Made by a program: the position numbers and the translations under genes | Notes under the pieces: generated by a model | The model's input: only the letters and a program-made list of their open reading frames with translations | Told to the model about the DNA's origin: nothing | The model's database searches: none | Assembly (NCBI GenBank): GCA_947683425.1 | Contig: CANTUQ010000035.1 | Location: forward strand, 5,317,001 to 5,381,000 | Direction of reading: 5' to 3' | Length of the DNA: 64,000 nt | DNA from: Excoecaria cochinchinensis | Lineage: Eukaryota > Streptophyta > Magnoliopsida > Malpighiales > Euphorbiaceae | Part shown: positions 32,277 to 42,229 of the stretch, in pieces | Position numbering within the stretch: position 1 is the stretch's first letter | How the letters are laid out: every line of letters starts with the position of its first letter

Positions 32277-33181
32277 TGATGCGTGCACAGGGGGGTCAAC
32301 ACTTCAAGATTATAAACAATGGAAGTTCATATTCATGGAGATCAAATTTGGAGAAGTTAAAGAAGGCTCTAAGGAAGTCCGTGGGCCAAATTTATGAAGA
32401 AGCCAAATTGAAGATGGACACGTGCTAGTCATGTGACGACTTAACATGTGCAGGTCATGTGACACTTGACATGTGCCGACCATGTGACCTTGACATGTGC
32501 TATGCATGTGACACTTGACATGTGCCGACCATGTGACCTTGACATGTGCTATGCATGTGAGCCAGAGCATGTGCAATGCATGTGCTAATTGGTGGATTAA
32601 GGGGCTGATTTATTTGGGCTTTTAGTTTAGGCTTTTATTTATTATTTTCATTTGATTATTTGTAATATGTTAGGCCTTAACTTATTCTTTTGGGCTTATT
32701 TAAGTGAGATGGGCTTTAATTAGCTTGGGCTCATTTAATTAGTTCTTTTTAGGCCTTTTGGGCTGAATTTTAAGTTAATTAGTGTGGGCTTTAGTTATCT
32801 TAGTGTAAGGCACATGTTTTAAGGCCTATTTGATTAATTAGGATTTTTATTAGCTTAAGTGAGTATAAATACTCCTCAAAAACGAATTTGTAATTCAGAC
32901 GTGGAGATTATGATATTTTGAGACTTTTATTTGGCTTGGCCAAATTCTTCATTGGAGAGGATTGTTTGTCTTCTTCTTTTGCATCAAGAACTTTAATTCT
33001 TATCAAGGTATTTACTTTGTGGCGAATTCTGTTCTTGTGTTTTAAATCAATCTATTATAAGCGTTTCCATTCACATAGTTGTTTGGGGGTTCTTTAGATT
33101 GGGGGTTTATTCTCGTTCATGTTCATGCCATATTGTATGTTCAAGGGGTTTCGGGTTCTTTAGCCTTGGGGTTCCGCATCA
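32277..33181 (+). repeat. LTR A, forward, left arm of a palindrome
   Basis: 905 bp, TGATGCGTGCAC to CCGCATCA, with a CATGTG array at about 32416-32590. It is a near-perfect inverted copy of 33186-34090. Confidence 0.92.
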
Positions 33182-33185
33182 TTAA

Positions 33186-34090
33186 TGATGCGGAACCCCA
33201 AGGCTAAAGAACCCGAAACCCCTTGAACATACAATATGGCATAGACATGAATAAGAGTAAATCCCCAACCTAAAGAACCCCCCAAACAACTATGTGAATG
33301 GAAACGCTTATAATAGATTGATTTAAAACACAAGAACAGAATTCACCATAAAGTAAATACCTTGACAAGAATTAAAGTTCTTGATGCAAAAGAAGAAGAC
33401 AAACAATCCTCTCCAATGAAAAATTTGGCCAAGCCAAATAAAAGTCTCAAAATATCATAATCTCCAAGTCTGAATTACAAATTCGTTTTTGAGGAGTATT
33501 TATACTCACTTAAGCTAATAAAAATCCTAATTAATCAAATAGGCCTTAAAACATGGGCCTTACACCAAGATAACTAAAGCCCACACTAATTAACTTAAAA
33601 TATAGCCCAAAAAGCCTAAAAAGAACTGATTAATGAGCCCAAGCTAATTAAAGCCCAATTCACTTAAATAAGCCCAAAAGAATAAGTTAAGGCCTAACAT
33701 ATTACAAATAATCAAATGAAAATAATAAATAAAAGCCTAAACTAAAAGCCCAAATAAATCAGCCCCTTAATCCACCAATTAGCACATGCATTGCACATGC
33801 TCTAGCTCACATGCATAGCACATGTCAAGGTCACATGATCGGCACATGTCAAGTGTCACATGCGTAGCACATGTCAAGGTCACATGGTCGGCACATGTCA
33901 AGTGTCACATGACCTGCACATGTTAAGTCGTCACATGACTAGCACGTGTCCATCTTCAATTTGGCTTCTTCATAAATTTGGCCCACGGACTTCCTTCGAG
34001 CCTTCTTTAACTTCTCCAAATTTGATCTCCATGAATATGAACTTCCATTGTTTATAATCTTGAAGTGTTGACCCCCATGTGCACGCATCA
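33186..34090 (-). repeat. LTR A, inverted, 3' LTR of the inverted element
   Basis: 905 bp. It is preceded by the four bases TTAA that join it to the U5 end of the forward LTR, and followed on the right by the reverse complement of the PPT (TCCCTCCCTCTTT). Confidence 0.92.
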
Positions 34091-34809
34091 TTCCCTCCCT
34101 CTTTAGAAAAGATTCGTCCTCGAATCTTCGTCTTATTCAAGTTGGGAATTGGCACTTGTAAAATAAATTTATCTTCATATGAGATCTTCTGAATAGGTGG
34201 AAATAAAATGAATGCTTCTTCAGCTGAGGACTCATCATGTTCCTGCAATTTAACAAAAATACTAAGAAAAACATGATTTTTCAATACAACCATTTCGTTC
34301 TGATCATGGTCCTCTTCTTTCTCCATGTTTAACTTAGCCTCCTTAAGCACTACAGGATCAATCATAACATGCTGATCTTCCATTTCAACTAAACAAACAT
34401 CTTCCTTCTCACTCAAAACAACAACTACTTCACTTCCACTGATTTCTTCTTCACTCACAACCTTATTGTCATATAAATCTATAGCATCTCTTTCAGCTTC
34501 ACAAATAATCTCTTCCATTGTAGCTTCCTCTTTCTTTCTTTTCTCCTTTTTCAAACACTTATCTAACTGTCTAAAAAGTTGTTTAAACCTCAATTCCATA
34601 TCTTCAGAATCTTCATTTTTCCTATGACGGTCAATTGATTTACTTCGATTTTTGATTTTAGTAGATTCATTTATTCTCTCCTCCATCCTATCCATCCTAG
34701 TATTCAACTTCTTAAACTCACTCATGAATGTTTTATACATCATCTTCACATTAGGCACGTTTTCATCCTCTTTCTCACCCATTGTCTCCTTTATGTCCTT
34801 TCTTGACAT
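33970..34809 (-). CDS. Orphan-domain protein, 279 aa, intact (inverted LTR A copy)
   Basis: It starts MSRKDIKETMGEKEDENVPN at 34809, just after the leader. Residues about 20-55 form a likely coiled coil (KKLNTRMDRMEERINESTK) that resembles the N-terminus of the gag proteins at 59534 and 7801. A basic stretch follows (about 56-100: SKSIDRHRKNEDSEDMELRF, QLDKCLKKEKRKKEE). Next come CEAERDAIDLYDN, an acidic segment, MEDQHVMIDPVVLKEA, AEEAFILFPPIQKISYEDKF and IPNLNKTKIRGRIF. The frame crosses the PPT and ends inside the LTR with a tail of about 40 residues (ACTWGSTLQDYKQWKF...). No known enzyme motif, signal peptide or membrane segment is visible. Confidence 0.8.
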   Translation of the reverse strand: MSRKDIKETMGEKEDENVPNVKMMYKTFMSEFKKLNTRMDRMEERINESTKIKNRSKSIDRHRKNEDSEDMELRFKQLFRQLDKCLKKEKRKKEEATMEEIICEAERDAIDLYDNKVVSEEEISGSEVVVVLSEKEDVCLVEMEDQHVMIDPVVLKEAKLNMEKEEDHDQNEMVVLKNHVFLSIFVKLQEHDESSAEEAFILFPPIQKISYEDKFILQVPIPNLNKTKIRGRIFSKEGGNDACTWGSTLQDYKQWKFIFMEIKFGEVKEGSKEVRGPNL

Positions 34810-35994
34810 GATTTATAAACTGCAAATAAACATTAGAAGAGAAATAAAAACTCACATTTCACTCCCTCACGTGTTTCACTCAAAAAGATGGCACTCCACT
34901 CGTGTTTCACTCAAGTAGGCTTTTACCCTCTTTTAAGCTCACACACTCAAGCCTTTTATCACTCAAGCTTGTTATCTTCAGTTGCACTTCAGAACTCAAA
35001 CTCAAGTCAAAATAGTTCACAAGCAGCAAATTATGGTAAAGAATGCAATGAAAATACTTAACAAAGAAGATAGGTACAAAGCTAGAAGCAAAAGACCAAA
35101 GTGAAGAACGTTGAAATGAGCATACAAGGTGAAGATATGTATGCTGTCCGAATTATGTAAATTTAACTAACAAGAATCAAATTGTTAATTATAGTGTAAT
35201 CGGAAGCAAAAACACAAAGACACCAAAAATTGAAACTTAAGAATGAAAGAAATGACAAAACTAATGCAATAATGCAGAAATTGAAATCTCCCTAATTGAA
35301 AAGGAGACACAAGATGTCCAAACTAAAACAAGATTAGGAAACCAATGTTTGTCCAAACTAAGACAAAGATTAATCCAATATGTCTTAATAAGATCAAATA
35401 AGGAAACCCAAATGTCTAAACTAAGACAAAATGACTTATCCACTATGTCTTACTTAGTTCAAGATATGGAAACCCAAATGTCTAGACTTAAGACAAAATG
35501 AAACTTATCTAATTTAATGTCCTAATTTAAATAATGTCCCAATCCTAATTTCTTTTCTTTTTTTTTTTGAATTATCTCTAACTAATTTGATAATAACAAT
35601 TCTATCCTAAAGAAATACAATCCTAATTGTTCACACCAACCAAAGTTAACCCAAATTAAAATACTTTTTCTAAATTCGGATGAACAGTAAATTCGGATGA
35701 ACTGTAAATTCGGATGAACAGTGCAATGAACAGTACGTGTGAACAGTACCAGGAACAGTACTACGAAATTCTTTTTTTATCTTTTTTTATTTTTAGCTAG
35801 ATAACAACTAGAACAACTAATAACCTAGAAATCAAGATCAAACAATAAGAAATAACACCTAAAACAAAGCTCCCTATAATTTAGGCCACTATGATGAACA
35901 AGGGTTCCTAAATTTGAGGAATCAAATAAATTGAAAATTAATGAATAAAAACAGCAAACAAACATGGATAAATAAGAATTTAATCCAAATCCAA
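34810..35994 (-). promoter_or_regulatory. Leader of the inverted LTR A element
   Basis: It carries the conserved block with CACGTG at 34868-34873, AAGACAAA/TCTAGAC repeats (about 35340-35500) and a cluster of AATTCGGATGAACAGTA-like repeats (about 35671-35765). No ORF is credible here. Confidence 0.6.
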
Positions 35995-36127
35995 GCTCTG
36001 ATACCAAATGATGCGGAACCCAATAGCTATCGAGCTACAAACCCACACATACAATCCGAATAGCAAACCAAATCAGATAAACACCCTCCCTATTGAACCC
36101 CCAATCAAATTGGTAGCTCTGATACCA
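35995..36127 (-). other. Two PBSs flanking a 101-bp C/F-type LTR end
   Basis: PBS copies (reverse of TGGTATCAGAGC) lie at 35995-36006 and 36116-36127. Between them, 36009-36109 is the reverse complement of a U5 end of the C/F type (TTCCGCATCA preceded by TAGCTATTGGG, back to TTGATTGGGGG). The outer PBS is followed by the A-type LTR. This reads as a template switch or strand-transfer product between RNAs of two families. Confidence 0.75.
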
Positions 36128-36129
36128 AA

Positions 36130-37034
36130 TGATGCGGAACCCCAAGGCTAAAGAACCCGAAACTCCTTGAACATACAATATGGCATGAACATGAACGAGA
36201 ATAAACCCCCAATCTAAAGAACCCCCAAACAACTATGTGAATGGAAACGCTTATAATAGATTGATTTAAAACACAAGAACAGAATTCGCCACAAAGTAAA
36301 TACCTTGATAAGAATTAAAGTTCTTGATGCAAAAGAAGAAGACAAACAATCCTCTCCAATGAAGAATTTGGCCAAGCCAAATAAAAGTCTCAAAATATCA
36401 TAATCTCCAAGTCTGAATTACAAATTCGTTTTTGAGGAGTATTTATACTCACTTAAGCTAATAAAAACCCTAATTAATCAAATAGGCCTTAAAACATGGG
36501 CCTTACACTAAGATAACTAAAGCCCACACTAATTAACTTAAAATTCAGCCCAAAAGGCCTAAAAAGAACTAATTAAATGAGCCCAAGCTAATTAAAGCCC
36601 ATCTCACTTAAATAAGCCCAAAAGAATAAGTTAAGGCCTAACATATTACAAATAATCAAATGAAAATAATAAATAAAAGCCTAAACTAAAAGCCCAAATA
36701 AATCAGCCCCTTAATCCACCAATTAGCACATGCATTGCACATGCTCTGGCTCACATGCATAGCACATGTCAAGGTCACATGGTCGGCACATGTCAAGTGT
36801 CACATGCATAGCACATGTCAAGGTCACATGGTCGGCACATGTCAAGTGTCACATGACTTGCACATGTTAAGTCGTCACATGACTAGCACGTGTCCATCTT
36901 CAATTTGGCTTCTTCATAAATTTGGCCCACGGACTTCCTTCGAGCCTTCTTTAACTTCTCCAAATTTGATCTCCATGAATATGAACTTCCATTGTTTATA
37001 ATCTTGAAGTGTTGACCCCCCTGTGCACGCATCA
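36130..37034 (-). repeat. LTR A, inverted, 5' LTR of the inverted element
   Basis: 905 bp, from TGATGCGGAACCCC to GTGCACGCATCA, followed by GTTTT. It is nearly identical to 33186-34090. The CATGTG array in reverse is at about 36725-36890. Confidence 0.92.
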
Positions 37035-37678
37035 GTTTTCCTTGATAAATACTTATTATTTTGGGATATTATTGAATAGAGTTTGATGGAGAAACAATAG
37101 GATGAATTTATCTTGAGTGAGTTAGCCAAATTCCACTTATAGCCAAAATTGAGTTTGCATTCATTTTCCTTAGGATAATCATTAGCTTTTAGGATTATTT
37201 TCAGATTGTATTTATCTTTATTTATTCATATACTTAGTCCATATTGTGGCCATATACATGTAGATAAAGGTTAGGAATTATTTTTGTTATTTATTTTATT
37301 AATTATCTCTTAGAGTTAGTGTTTGATTATAACTCCTCTAGGGAGGGGTGGCTGCCTAGCCTATATAAAGGGCTGAACTTCTTCGTTTGTATTTTACATT
37401 TTGCATATCTTATGATTAATGAATTTTCATTGACTGAATTTGTGAGAGTTAATTTCTATTGATTCTTGCTATTGTATGAAGAATTAGACTTAGGCAATTT
37501 GCATGGTTAATGTATGCTTAATTCTTATTCTTCTTACTTTCTAAATCAATCTATTATAAGCGTTTCCATTCAATCTTGTTTGGGGGTTCTTTAGATTGGG
37601 GGTTTATTCACTTGTTTATGATCAATATTCATGGTATATTGGCGTTCTAGTTTGCATATAGGCTGGGGTTCCGCATCA
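37035..37678 (+). repeat. 3' LTR B of B2, segment 3
   Basis: It resumes with GTTTTCCTTGATAAATAC, has TATATAAAG at 37362-37370, ends GGGGTTCCGCATCA and is followed by CTTAC. Confidence 0.9.
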
Positions 37679-38243
37679 CTTACTGTAATTTTAAGTTGTT
37701 TTGTATGTTGTTAATTAGATTTTAATGTGATTTTTGCATTAATATGTTACTAATATTGTTTATTTTTTATTCTACAGGATGTCTTAGATAGTGAGAAATT
37801 CAACTTATTTAATTTATAGTGTTATTTTGAAGAAAGAAAATTTTGTTCTTTGAAAAATTCTTCATTGTCGCGAGCGCGACGGTGGAGGGGAGTTGTTTTT
37901 GCAAGTTACTATCGCGATCGTGCCTGGCATAGTGTTAGTTTGGGCAGATCTATTCTGTCGCGATCACGACACAGCGAGTTTTTGTCACGTGATCGCGATG
38001 GGTTTCACGAGCAGTGAATTTGGAATTTCGGTTCTGTCGCGATCGCGACATTATCGTGACAGAGCACGGAGTTTGAAAATTTTTGAATTTTAAACCGTTA
38101 CAACCCTAGATTTTTACTCCCCTATATATATCCTAATGCCCTAACTGCAGCTTTCCTCTTCACTTTTAAGTTGTCTCTCAATTTTCTTTGGTTTTTCTCT
38201 CAAATCTTCTTCTTCTTCTCTCATAGTTCTTAAGTTTTCAGTT
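37679..38243 (+). other. Post-pol spacer of the Athila-like element
   Basis: Non-coding. A T-rich tract followed by TCTACAG|GATG near 37770-37783 could be a splice acceptor for the downstream ORF (inference). It includes the CG-rich cluster 37867-38060, and then a CT-rich leader (38150-38300). Confidence 0.55.
37867..38060 (+). repeat. Cluster of TCGCGATCGCGAC-like motifs
   Basis: At least six copies of near-palindromic CpG motifs lie in under 200 bp: GTCGCGAGCGCGAC, ATCGCGATCGTG, GTCGCGATCACGAC, GATCGCGATGG, GTCGCGATCGCGAC and TATCGTGACAG. This is very different from the AT-rich surroundings and matches the cluster inside gag at 19527-19665. Confidence 0.75.
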
Positions 38244-39069
38244 TTGTTCTTCATCTATTTCTTCTTTGTGAGTTTCTTTCTCAAAGTTTATTTAAATCTC
38301 AATATCAAGATCGTAAGAATAAAATCTATTGGAGACAAGGGCAAGAAGGCTGCAGAGGGATCCAGTGCAAACCAAGATCTTATTCGCTTGCGAAATAGGT
38401 TTGAGTGTCCTTTCCCTATTTTTTCTGAGGAAGAAGGTGAAAAATTTGTGTATTTTGACAAGAAAACCTATGTGGGAATGTGGCATGTTGATTTTTCTCT
38501 GTTAAATCATTTAGACATCAGTGATCAATTTAAAAAATATTTAAAGTATATGAAATGGGGGAAATTTGTGCACTTAAATCTACCAATTAAGCGTGATTGG
38601 GCCTTAGAATTTTTTGTTACTCTTGATTATGTTGATAAGGGTAGAGATAGGATGAAATTTAGACATCAAGGGCAAGAATATTTCTTTGGCTTCCCTGAAT
38701 TGCATGATTGGTTTGGGTTTCCTCTTAATGGGAAAAGATTTGATGCACATATATTTAATCCTAGGCCTGTATGGAAACGCTTGTCTGGTCTTGATTCATT
38801 CAATAATAAGAATTCCACAAATTGCCAAATTAAGGATGATATTTTAATACTTTTTCATAAATATTTATGTCATGCCTTATTTGGTAGAGTTGAGAGTTCT
38901 AAGGTTCAGACAAAAGACGTGTTTGTGTTTGATTTGTTACAGTCTAGGAAGAACCGATGTTCTATTGATTTCATATTTGATGGTTTATATCATGCCTCCA
39001 TTGCTAAAAGTAAAACTGTTGGGATATATCACATGGTGACAGGAATTATTTTAGGATGTCTAGGGGATT
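38244..39069 (+). CDS. Post-pol ORF of the Athila-like element (Athila ORF-like), 3'-truncated
   Basis: The frame runs from 38244 to the LTR D insertion at 39070. The first ATG lies in a CT-rich leader and gives a hydrophobic start, so a later start is possible; the solid part begins near KFVYFDKKTYVGMWHVDFS. Blocks such as LPIKRDWALEFFVTLDYVDK, FRHQGQEYFFGFPELHDWFG and CHALFGRVES recall the domain of Athila ORF1 / putative plant retrotransposon proteins found next to pol in this group. The function of that family is not established. The C-terminus and 3' LTR are missing. Confidence 0.65.
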
Positions 39070-39881
39070 TGATGCGGAACCCCAAGGCTAGAGAACCCGA
39101 AACCCCTTAAACATACAATATGGCATGAACATGAACAAGAAGAAACTCCCAATCTAAAGAACCCCCAAACAACATGTGAATGGAAACGCTTATAATAGAT
39201 TGATTTAAAAACATAAGAACAAAATTCGCCACAAAGTAAATACCTTGATAAGAATTTAAGTTCTTGATGCAAAAGAAGAAGACAAGCTTTCCTCTCCAAT
39301 GAAGAAAATTCGGCCAAGCCAAATGATGATATTCAAAAGTGTTTTAGATCCGTCTTTTACAACTTATCATGAGGTATTTATAGCCTCCAAAAGGTAGGTA
39401 ACCCTAAATAAGTCAAAAGGCCACCTAACACATGGGTCTCCCACCAAACCCTAAATAAGTCAAAAGTCCACCTAACACATGGCCACCTAACACATGGGCT
39501 TCCCACCAAATAACTAAAGCCCAAACTTATTAACTCTAAAATACAACAACCCACAAGCCTAAAATAATTAATTTAAATGAGCCCAACCTAAAGTAAGCCC
39601 AACTCACTTAAAATAAGCCTATTAAGCTATATGAGGGTCCAACTAAACAAATTAAAACAAAACAAGTCCAACATAATAAAATAAGCCCCTTGGGCAGCCT
39701 AAAGCTACTATTCGAGATTGAAATAATTAATCAAGCACAATTGAAGCCCATCTTTTGCATTTGGCCCCATTGGATTAGATATAGCACAATTTGGCTCAAC
39801 TCTCTCTTGAATCTCCATAGCTTCCACAATTCGGCCTGCGTAGGATTGCCATGATGGGTTGACCCCCCTGTGCACGCATCA
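39070..39881 (-). repeat. 3' LTR D of the inverted element
   Basis: 812 bp, from TGATGCGGAACCCC to GTGCACGCATCA. CACATGG repeats at about 39424-39500. Confidence 0.9.
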
Positions 39882-40725
39882 TCCCCTCCCTCTTTAGAAA
39901 AGATTCGTCCTCGAATCTTTGTCTTGTTCAAGTTGGGAATTGGCACTTGTAAAATAAATTCATCCTCATATAAGATCTTTTGAATAGGTGCAAATAAAAT
40001 GAATGCTTCTTCAGCTGAGGACTCATCATGTCCTTGCAATTTAAAAAAACACTAGGAAAAAAATGATTATTCAATACAACAATTTCGTTCTGGTTATGAT
40101 TTTCTTCTCGCTCCATGTTCAACTCAACCTCCTTAAGCACTACAGGATCACTCATAACATGTTGATCTTCCATCTCAACTAAACAAACATCTTCCTTTTC
40201 ACAATCTTCTTCATTTTCACTCACAGCAACAACATCTACACTTTCACTTTTATCTTCCTCATTGACAATCTCATCAGCATATAAATCTATAGCATCTCTT
40301 TCAGCTTCACATATAATTTCTTCCATTGCAACTTCCTCTTTCTTTCTTCTCTCATTTTTTAAACACTTATCTAGCTGTCTAAATAGTTGTTTAAACCGCA
40401 ATTCCATATCTTTAGATTCTTCCTTATTCCTCTGACGGTCAATTAATCTACTTCGATTTTGGATTCTAGTAGACTCATCCATTCTCTCTGCCATCTGATC
40501 CATCCTGGAATTTAACTTCTTAAACTCACTCATGATTGTTTTGTACATCATCTTCACATTAGGCACGTTTTCATCTTCTTCCTCAAAAAATTGTCTCCTT
40601 TCTTTTCCCTTCTCGACTTGATTTATAAACTGCAAATAAATGTTAATAGGGAATAAAAAGACCTCATAATTCACTCCCTCACGTGTTTCACTCAAAATAT
40701 TGCACTCCACCCGTGTTTCACTCAA
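39731..40725 (-). pseudogene. Orphan-domain gene of the second LTR D element, one frameshift
   Basis: The upstream frame (40725-39928) has FKKLNSRMDQMAERMDESTR, LRFKQLFRQLDKCLKNERRK, CEAERDAIDLYADE and MEDQHVMSDPVVLKEV. It loses register in a homopolymer near 40045-40050, and the downstream frame (40039-39731) carries EEAFILFAPIQKILYEDEFI and IPNLNKTKIRGRIF. That frame crosses the PPT into LTR D, giving a tail ACTGGSTHHGNPTQAELWKL and beyond. The usual MSRRE start codon is changed here. The apparent ATG at 40725 is in the leader. Confidence 0.8.
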
Positions 40726-41446
40726 CTTGGCTTTTACCCTCTTCTAAGCTTACACACTCAAGCCTTTTTCCACTCCAGCTTGCTGTCCTCAGTTGCACTT
40801 CAGAATTTAATTCCAAGTCAAGATGATTCACAATTCAACAAATTTAAATGAGAATGCAATGAAAACACTTAACAAAGAAAGTCAAGAATGGCGCCTACCA
40901 ACAAATTGCCACTTTGGCTTTTCAAATTAATTTTCACATTCAAAGTATGACAAATCTGAATTTTGGTATTTCCCTAATAGAAAAGTCAATTTTGATACAA
41001 TGGATGTAAAGACAAGAAATCAAAGAAAGTCAAAAATGACACCTACCCATAAATTACCAATTTGACTTTTCAAATTAATCTCCAAATTCAAAGTATGACC
41101 AAATCTAAATTTTTGTTTCTTTGTGATTTTTCTTTCCTAGCTTAATCTCAATGCTGACTTTTCTCTTTTTTTTTTAAATTCGGATGAACAGTACTGTGAA
41201 TAGTACTATGAACAGTAACGTGAATAGTAGCAATGATTTTTTTTTTTTTAGAACTTAAAACATCAAACACAAGATCTGCTGTAGGAACAAAGAAGAACAC
41301 AAAAGAACAAATTCAAAAATAAAGAACACAAAATTGATAAGAATAAGATTGCAAATTTAATAACGCGGAATTATCTTGTTCTAATGAAAATAAAACAATA
41401 GAATAGCAAATTAACACAAGATAAATAAGAATTTATCCTAATCCAA

Positions 41447-41458
41447 GCTCTGATACCA
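41447..41458 (-). promoter_or_regulatory. Primer binding site of the second inverted LTR D element
   Basis: Reverse complement of TGGTATCAGAGC, two bases from the LTR border at 41461. The leader 40726-41446 has GAACAGTAC-like repeats at about 41180-41230. Confidence 0.88.
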
Positions 41459-41460
41459 AA

Positions 41461-42116
41461 TGATGCGGAACCCCAAGGCTAGAGAACCCGAAACCCCTTA
41501 AACATACAATATGGCATGAACATGAACAAGAAGAAACTCCCAATCTAAAGAACCCCCAAACAACATGTGAATGGAAACGCTTATAATAGATTGATTTAAA
41601 AACATAACAACAGAATTCGCCACAAAGTAAATACCTTGATAAGAATTTAAGTTCTTGATGCAAAAGAAGAAGACAAGCTTTCCTCTCCAATGAAGAAAAT
41701 TCGGCCAAGCCAAATGATGATATTCAAAAGTGTTTTAGATCCGTCTTTTACAACTTATCATGAGGTATTTATAGCCTCCAAAAGGTAGGTAACCCTAAAT
41801 AAGTCAAAAGGCCACCTAACACATGGGTCTCCCACCAAACCCTAAATAAGTCAAAAGGCCACCTAACACATGGCCACCTAGCACATGGGCCTCCCACCAA
41901 ATAACTAAAGCCCAAACTTATTAACTCTAAAATACAACAACCCACAAGCCTAAAATAATTAATTTAAATGAGCCCAACCTAAAGTAAGCCCAACTCACTT
42001 AAAATAAGCCTATTAAGCTATATGAGGGTCCAACTAAACAAATTAAAACAAAACAAGTCCAACATAATAAAATAAGCCCCTTGGGCAGCCTAAAGCTACT
42101 CTTCGAGATTGAAATA
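41461..42116 (-). repeat. 5' LTR D, truncated
   Basis: It matches LTR D up to GATTGAAATA, then changes abruptly to the 3' end of an internal region. The U3 head is missing. Confidence 0.88.
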
Positions 42117-42229
42117 TTTTCACCTACTCAGAAGATCTTATATGAAGATGAATTCATTCTACAAGTTTCCATTCCCAACTTGAACAAGACGAAGATTCGA
42201 GGACGAATCTTTTCTAAAGAGGGAGGGAA
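42117..42229 (+). pseudogene. 3' end of an orphan-domain gene plus PPT (LTR F element)
   Basis: Only the last part remains: PTQKILYEDEFILQVSIPNL and the segment into GRIFSKEGGND, then PPT AAAGAGGGAGGGAA. The upstream part is lost at the LTR D junction. Confidence 0.8.

Larger units (their letters stand above)
32277..37034. mobile_element. LTR A composite with two U3 outer ends, TSD GTTTT
   Basis: The block is flanked by GTTTT at 32272-32276 and 37035-37039. From the left: forward LTR A (32277-33181), TTAA, then an inverted complete non-autonomous element made of LTR A (33186-34090), PPT, ORF, leader, PBS, a short inverted C/F-type LTR piece, a second PBS and LTR A (36130-37034). Both outer ends are U3 ends, TGATGCG on the left and CGCATCA on the right. 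The two U5 ends meet inside. This is not a normal proviral layout. Confidence 0.88.
28210..37678 (+). mobile_element. Non-autonomous LTR B element B2, TSD CTTAC, with nested insertions
   Basis: CTTAC lies at 28205-28209 and 37679-37683. Parts are the 5' LTR B (28210-29333), PBS, leader, orphan-domain gene, PPT and a 3' LTR B split in three (30905-31020, 31904-32276, 37035-37678) by a solo LTR D and the LTR A composite. It has no pol. It inserted 3' of the Athila-like pol gene. Confidence 0.93.
18504..39069 (+). mobile_element. Athila-like Ty3/gypsy element, fragmented, no LTRs seen
   Basis: The segments 18504-22638, 23464-24024, 27955-28209 and 37679-39069 join in order to give gag, protease, RT-RNase H, integrase, a 3' spacer and a downstream ORF. 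The insertions between them have matching target duplications TAATG, AGGTC and CTTAC, which proves continuity. The CDLGAS protease, the FMDD RT box and a post-pol ORF point to the Athila group. Its left end is lost at the B1 border and its right end at the LTR D insertion (39070). Confidence 0.85.
39070..42116 (-). mobile_element. Non-autonomous LTR D element, inverted, right end truncated
   Basis: 3' LTR D at 39070-39881, reverse PPT, orphan-domain gene, leader, PBS (41447-41458) and a partial 5' LTR D (41461-42116). It inserted into the Athila-like ORF after GGATT. The right end is lost in GAAATA at 42116, where an unrelated internal end begins. Confidence 0.88.

Noticed and set aside
32277..33181. 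Forward LTR A at 32277-33181 as an independent solo LTR
   Set aside because: Its right side is TTAAT, not GTTTT; the only matching TSD encloses the whole block to 37034.
33970..34809. Orphan protein as a host gene captured by a retrotransposon
   Set aside because: No intron traces or recognisable host domain; similarity to the pre-RT part of pol and to the gag N-terminus gives a simpler origin. Not excluded without a database search.
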